DNA of 23,932 nt, from NCBI GenBank assembly GCA_910578715.1, contig CAJTRL010000062.1:1-23932 (forward strand). Reading direction: 5' to 3'. Below the pieces are notes generated by a model. The model was not told the origin of the DNA, searched no databases, and worked only from the letters and a program-made list of their open reading frames with translations. Below are positions 21,930-23,932 of the stretch, piece by piece; within the stretch, counting starts at the first letter, position 1, and every line of letters begins with the position of its first letter. The DNA comes from an uncultured Lachnospiraceae bacterium (GTDB lineage: Bacteria > Bacillota > Clostridia > Lachnospirales > Lachnospiraceae). The position numbers and the translations under genes are program-made.

Positions 21930-23255
21930 TTAATACTGATACTTTTTCCGCTTACCGAGCAAAAACAGAACCGTCACTCCCACCGCCATGATTTCCGCCG
22001 CAACGATGGAAAACCAGATGCCGTCGAGCTGCCAGAATACCGGGAAAATCAGCACGGACAGGCATTGGAACACCAGCGTTCTGAGGAACGAAATCAAAGC
22101 CGATACGAGGCCGTCGCCGAGCGCCGTAAAAAAGGAAGAACCGAAAATGGCAAACCCGGAAAACAAAAAGGAAAACGAAAAAATTACAAAAGCATGGGTC
22201 GTCATTTCGCACAGCCCTTCATCGTACCCGACAAACAGCCGGGAAAGCGGCACAGAAAACAGCTGCCCCAAAATAAACATCAATGCCGCAAAAACACTGA
22301 CGAGCACGATGCTCTTTTTTAACAGTCCCCTGAGCTCTTCAAGGTTCCGGGCCCCGTAATGATAGCCGACAACCGGAGCGCTTCCGACGGAATATCCGAT
22401 GAAGACCGCCTGAAAAATCATTCCCACATACATCAGCACGCCATAAGCGGCAACGCCGTCCTCTCCCGCATATTTCATGAGCTGTACATTATAAATCATG
22501 CTGACAAGCGACATGGAAATATTGCTCATCAGCTCGGAAGAACCGTTCACGCAGACCTTTAACAGCGCGCCGCCGTCAAAACCGCACCTGACAAGCCGCA
22601 GCGCACTGTCATTTTTACGCCCGAAATAGAGAATCGGCAAAACGCCTCCCACGAACTGGCTGACAGCCGTCGCCGCGGCTGCGCCCTCTATTCCCCAGTG
22701 AAATCCCGCCACAAACAGCGCGTCCAACAATATATTGGCAATGCCCGCCGCCATTGTCACATAAAGGCCGAGTTTCGGCTTTCCGGCGGTCGCGAACAGA
22801 CATTGAAATTCATATTGCAGCACATAAAAAGGAATTGCCGCCAGAATAATATATCCGTAAGTAAGACAGTCTTCCAAAAGCTGCCCCTCCGCCCCCATCA
22901 GCGACGCAATAGGACGCAGAAAAAGGAATCCGAGAACCGCAAGCAGGACACCGCATCCCGCAGATACATAAATAATCAGCGAGAAAAGCTCATTCGCCTT
23001 CTCCGTCCTGCCCGCTCCCATCGTAATCGCAATCAGCGCACCGCCGCCCGTTCCGAACATAAAACCGACACACCCCAGTATCATCAGCAAAGGCATGATA
23101 AAATTGACCGCCGCAAAAGGCGTCTTTCCCGCAAAGTTCGATACAAAAAAACCGTCCACCACACCGTATATTGACGTAAATACGAGCATTATCATGGATG
23201 GAAAGGTATAACGCAGTAAATGCTTATAATCAAAATGGTCCGATAACTGAATCAT
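21930..23255 (-). CDS. MATE family efflux transporter (MepA-like)
   Basis: A 441-residue membrane protein with about twelve hydrophobic segments and the internal two-fold repeat of MATE pumps. Landmarks include FTSIYGVVDGFFVSNFAG near the N-terminus, FMFGTGGGALIAI, and in the second half VAAYGVLMYVGMIFQAVFIG. It is expected to export drugs or other amphiphiles using an ion gradient. The start is ATG 23255, nine bases after GGGAGG; an in-frame TTG at 23261 is less likely. It begins inside the marR gene (26-base overlap), which implies translational coupling and shared control from the marR promoter. It has little similarity by eye to the other MATE protein in the window. The C-terminus is short and basic (GKRKKYQY). 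Confidence 0.92.
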   Translation of the reverse strand: MIQLSDHFDYKHLLRYTFPSMIMLVFTSIYGVVDGFFVSNFAGKTPFAAVNFIMPLLMILGCVGFMFGTGGGALIAITMGAGRTEKANELFSLIIYVSAGCGVLLAVLGFLFLRPIASLMGAEGQLLEDCLTYGYIILAAIPFYVLQYEFQCLFATAGKPKLGLYVTMAAGIANILLDALFVAGFHWGIEGAAAATAVSQFVGGVLPILYFGRKNDSALRLVRCGFDGGALLKVCVNGSSELMSNISMSLVSMIYNVQLMKYAGEDGVAAYGVLMYVGMIFQAVFIGYSVGSAPVVGYHYGARNLEELRGLLKKSIVLVSVFAALMFILGQLFSVPLSRLFVGYDEGLCEMTTHAFVIFSFSFLFSGFAIFGSSFFTALGDGLVSALISFLRTLVFQCLSVLIFPVFWQLDGIWFSIVAAEIMAVGVTVLFLLGKRKKYQY

Positions 23256-23727
23256 CCACAAAATCCTCCCTTTTTGCCCTGTCCTGCAGTGCGCGGAGAA
23301 ACCGTTCCGTCAGTTCCAGATACTTTTGCACATCTTCCCCGGTCCAGGATGCGAGAATTTCGTTCTCGATGGCATATATCCGTCCGGCCGTGCGCGCTGC
23401 CAGCCGTTTTCCCGCTTCCGTCAGACAGACTTTTTTGTTTTTGTTCCCGGCCGCTTCCAGATACAGGACCCCTTCCGCTTCCAGCTTCCGGAGCGCGGAA
23501 TTAATCGTCTGCTTGCTCAGACCGCAGTAACGGCAGATATCCCGTAGCAGACAGCTCTCCCCGTTATCGCAGATAGTATACAGAATCTGCATCGCACTGT
23601 CGGATAATCCCATCTTTACTGCCATCTCGTGATAGACCGCATCCATCTCCCCGAATAGATAATTATACCGTTTCATGACTTTGGAAACACTGCTGTCCGT
23701 TTTCTTTTTCCTGACAGTTTCGCCCAT
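23230..23727 (-). CDS. MarR family transcriptional regulator
   Basis: A 165-residue winged-helix regulator. The DNA-binding helices lie at about 60-81 (LLRDICRYCGLSKQTINSAL), followed by KLEAEGVLYLEAAGNKNKKVCLTEAG, in which the wing (about 88-101) is marked by the NKNKK turn. Flanking helices provide the dimer interface. In marR-MATE pairs the regulator usually represses the operon and is released by a ligand that the pump exports. The ribosome site is AGGAGA. The MATE gene starts before this one ends. Upstream, two identical palindromes occupy the promoter spacer and the start region, a layout expected for autorepression. Confidence 0.93.
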   Translation of the reverse strand: MGETVRKKKTDSSVSKVMKRYNYLFGEMDAVYHEMAVKMGLSDSAMQILYTICDNGESCLLRDICRYCGLSKQTINSALRKLEAEGVLYLEAAGNKNKKVCLTEAGKRLAARTAGRIYAIENEILASWTGEDVQKYLELTERFLRALQDRAKREDFVDDSVIGPF

Positions 23728-23801
23728 CGCACTTTCTCCTGTTCAAATATTTTTTTTGCTGCGATTTCATATCGTATGATTTTATAATATAATTTTACAT
23801 A

Positions 23802-23815
23802 GTACGAAATCGTAC
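23802..23815. promoter_or_regulatory. Operator 2 of the marR-MATE promoter
   Basis: GTACGAAATCGTAC, a 14-base inverted repeat with arms GTACGA/TCGTAC. It begins nine bases downstream of the -10 box, so it would overlap the transcription start. It is the same palindrome as 23830-23843; the centres are 28 bases apart. Confidence 0.85.
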
Positions 23816-23823
23816 CATGTGCA

Positions 23824-23852
23824 ATTATAGTACGATTTCGTACGATTGTCAA
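23824..23852 (-). promoter_or_regulatory. Consensus sigma-A promoter of the marR-MATE operon
   Basis: On the minus strand a perfect -35 TTGACA (23852-23847) and perfect -10 TATAAT (23829-23824) are separated by 17 bases. The spacer is largely filled by operator 1. Confidence 0.93.
23830..23843. promoter_or_regulatory. Operator 1, inside the promoter spacer
   Basis: GTACGATTTCGTAC on the plus strand, the reverse complement of operator 2. It lies wholly between the -35 and -10 boxes, where bound protein would block RNA polymerase. A third, weaker dyad TCATA-TCG-TATGA (23767-23779) lies in the leader. Confidence 0.88.
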
Positions 23853-23904
23853 CAATTGTTTTTTAGTTATCATTTTAGGTCAGTTTACAAGGAACTACAC
23901 GCAG

Positions 23905-23925
23905 ACCGTGAAACGGGCTGCTGAC
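23905..23925. other. Small hairpin near the window edge
   Basis: GCAGACCGT and ACGGGCTGC can pair around GAA with one mismatch. No T-run follows within the window, and the gene it might belong to is outside, so its role cannot be judged. Confidence 0.35.
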
Positions 23926-23932
23926 AACAAAC

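Overview
The window looks like chromosomal DNA from a gut-type member of the Clostridia, most likely Lachnospiraceae. This is inferred from protein flavour (DUF6062, DUF2225, clostridial GlnRS, Rpn/PDDEXK_2 nuclease, two MATE pumps), moderate GC, and strong AGGAGG-type ribosome binding sites. There are no rRNA or tRNA genes, no CRISPR array, and no phage or insertion-sequence block.

Layout. (1) 84-1153, plus strand: a CYTH-domain phosphatase-like protein followed by a GNAT acetyltransferase. (2) 1133-9339, minus strand: a glucan/oligosaccharide block read as GH31 alpha-glycosidase, NagD-type HAD phosphatase, a small HAD domain running in frame into a GH94-clan glycoside phosphorylase, then malQ behind its own promoter. 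Together these would release, phosphorolyse and rearrange gluco-oligosaccharides in the cytoplasm. No sugar transporter or dedicated sugar regulator lies inside the window. (3) 9340-11615, plus strand: a regulatory-looking gap, an Rpn-family nuclease, and a DUF6062 protein with duplicated metal-binding motifs. (4) 11760-13164: a small acidic membrane-anchored protein (minus) and a TetR regulator (plus). (5) 13161-20429, minus strand: MATE exporter, long DHH phosphoesterase, glutaminyl-tRNA synthetase, DUF2225 protein and a MocR-type regulator. (6) 20706-21626, plus strand: a second, short DHH phosphoesterase. (7) 21930-23727, minus strand: an overlapping marR-MATE operon with a consensus promoter carrying two identical operators.

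The least ordinary signals are mostly non-coding or architectural. Five intergenic hairpins (near 1-60, 11636-11695, 12269-12335, 17403-17452, 20539-20593) have different stems but share loop sequence (GGACAG..GCAT and TTCTCTTTGGAGGC). Two of them sit between divergent genes, where they cannot be terminators of either, so they look like a dispersed RNA or protein-binding element. The glycoside phosphorylase has a perfect Shine-Dalgarno that is itself translated as the linker of an upstream in-frame HAD domain. One perfect 22-bp palindrome is both the terminator and the last codons of two convergent regulators, which therefore both end in AYH. A 36-bp minisatellite lengthens the MocR linker, and a roughly 17-bp polypyrimidine array fills the gap between dhh and the last MATE gene.

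All functional calls come from reading motifs by eye. No database search was run.
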